5,021 nucleotides of DNA from Thermodesulfobacteriota bacterium (GTDB lineage Bacteria > Desulfobacterota > SM23-61). The position numbers were made by a program, and so were the translations under genes. Below the pieces are notes generated by a model. That model saw only the letters and a program-made list of their open reading frames with translations. It searched no databases and was not told the origin of the DNA. The stretch spans positions 1 through 5,021 of the forward strand of contig JASEHN010000266.1 of the NCBI GenBank assembly GCA_030018715.1, written 5' to 3'. Below are positions 4,909 to 5,021 of the stretch, piece by piece; the stretch's first letter is position 1, and the number at the start of each line of letters is the position of its first letter.

Positions 4909-5021
4909 CGGAACCGGAAGAAGTCAACCTTTTGGACTACTGGCGGGTCATCAAGAAACGCTCAAGGGTCATCGGTTTTCTCTTTTTAGTTTCCGTTGCC
5001 TCGGCCGCAGTCATCAGCCTG
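4833..5021 (+). CDS. Wzz-type chain-length determinant / polysaccharide co-polymerase, N-terminal fragment
   Basis: The first 63 codons are present and the frame stays open to the right edge. Residues 29-43 read EEVNLLDYWRVIKKR, the typical cytoplasmic opening of Wzz-domain proteins, followed by the start of the first membrane helix (about 46-63, VIGFLFLVSVASAAVISL). Such proteins sit in the inner membrane with a large periplasmic domain, set polysaccharide chain length and contact the Wza-type channel; some carry a C-terminal tyrosine kinase, which cannot be judged here. Residues 1-26 are a low-complexity, Asn/Ala/Lys/Thr-rich tail encoded by the AAYG repeat and are unlikely to be conserved. 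The gene starts 136 bases after the export gene on the same strand, and its job fits that neighbour. Confidence 0.85.
   Translation, partial: MNPTNAKNETMQQRDELHNAKNATNAEPEEVNLLDYWRVIKKRSRVIGFLFLVSVASAAVISL

Overview
The window is a fragment of an exopolysaccharide or surface-polysaccharide locus from a Gram-negative bacterium. The evidence is three plus-strand genes: the 3' part of a multi-spanning Wzy_C/O-antigen-ligase-family protein, a complete large Wza-type outer-membrane export protein (signal peptide, fibronectin-III-like domain, Poly_export domain, about six SLBB domains, C-terminal hydrophobic helix), and the first 63 codons of a Wzz-type chain-length/co-polymerase protein. Together they cover polymerisation in the inner membrane, chain-length control and export through the outer membrane. 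The gene content and the intergenic palindromes remind me of Deltaproteobacteria/Desulfobacterota-like or uncultured-phylum genomes. That taxonomic guess is inference; the window holds no marker gene.

Layout: 2-1393 is the polymerase/ligase-like gene, open at the left edge. Bases 1394-1780 hold no gene but are packed with palindromic elements: a C-rich imperfect inverted repeat, then a composite of three related arms resembling the dispersed 'CGAGATTGC...TCATTGCGAGGAG' family. Bases 1781-4696 are the SLBB export gene, with a GTG start behind a strong Shine-Dalgarno sequence. Bases 4697-4832 are a short intergenic stretch made almost wholly of short-period repeats. From 4833 to the right edge is the Wzz-type gene.

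The most unusual signal is a set of degenerate tandem repeats with 7-, 8- and 9-base periods that recur across the locus and ignore gene boundaries. A GGYNATA heptamer runs on the minus strand inside the polymerase gene and on the plus strand after the export gene. A GCATTCAC-like octamer occurs both inside the polymerase gene and just before the Wzz-type gene. A TCCCTCG heptamer sits in frame in the polymerase gene. An AAYG-box repeat with 8-9 base spacing supplies the ribosome-binding site, start codon and first roughly 25 codons of the Wzz-type gene. Because 7 and 8 are not multiples of three, copy-number change in the coding tracts would shift frame, so phase variation is possible. The degeneracy of most units argues that they are mainly old, and the spread of shared consensuses between sites suggests dispersal rather than only local slippage.
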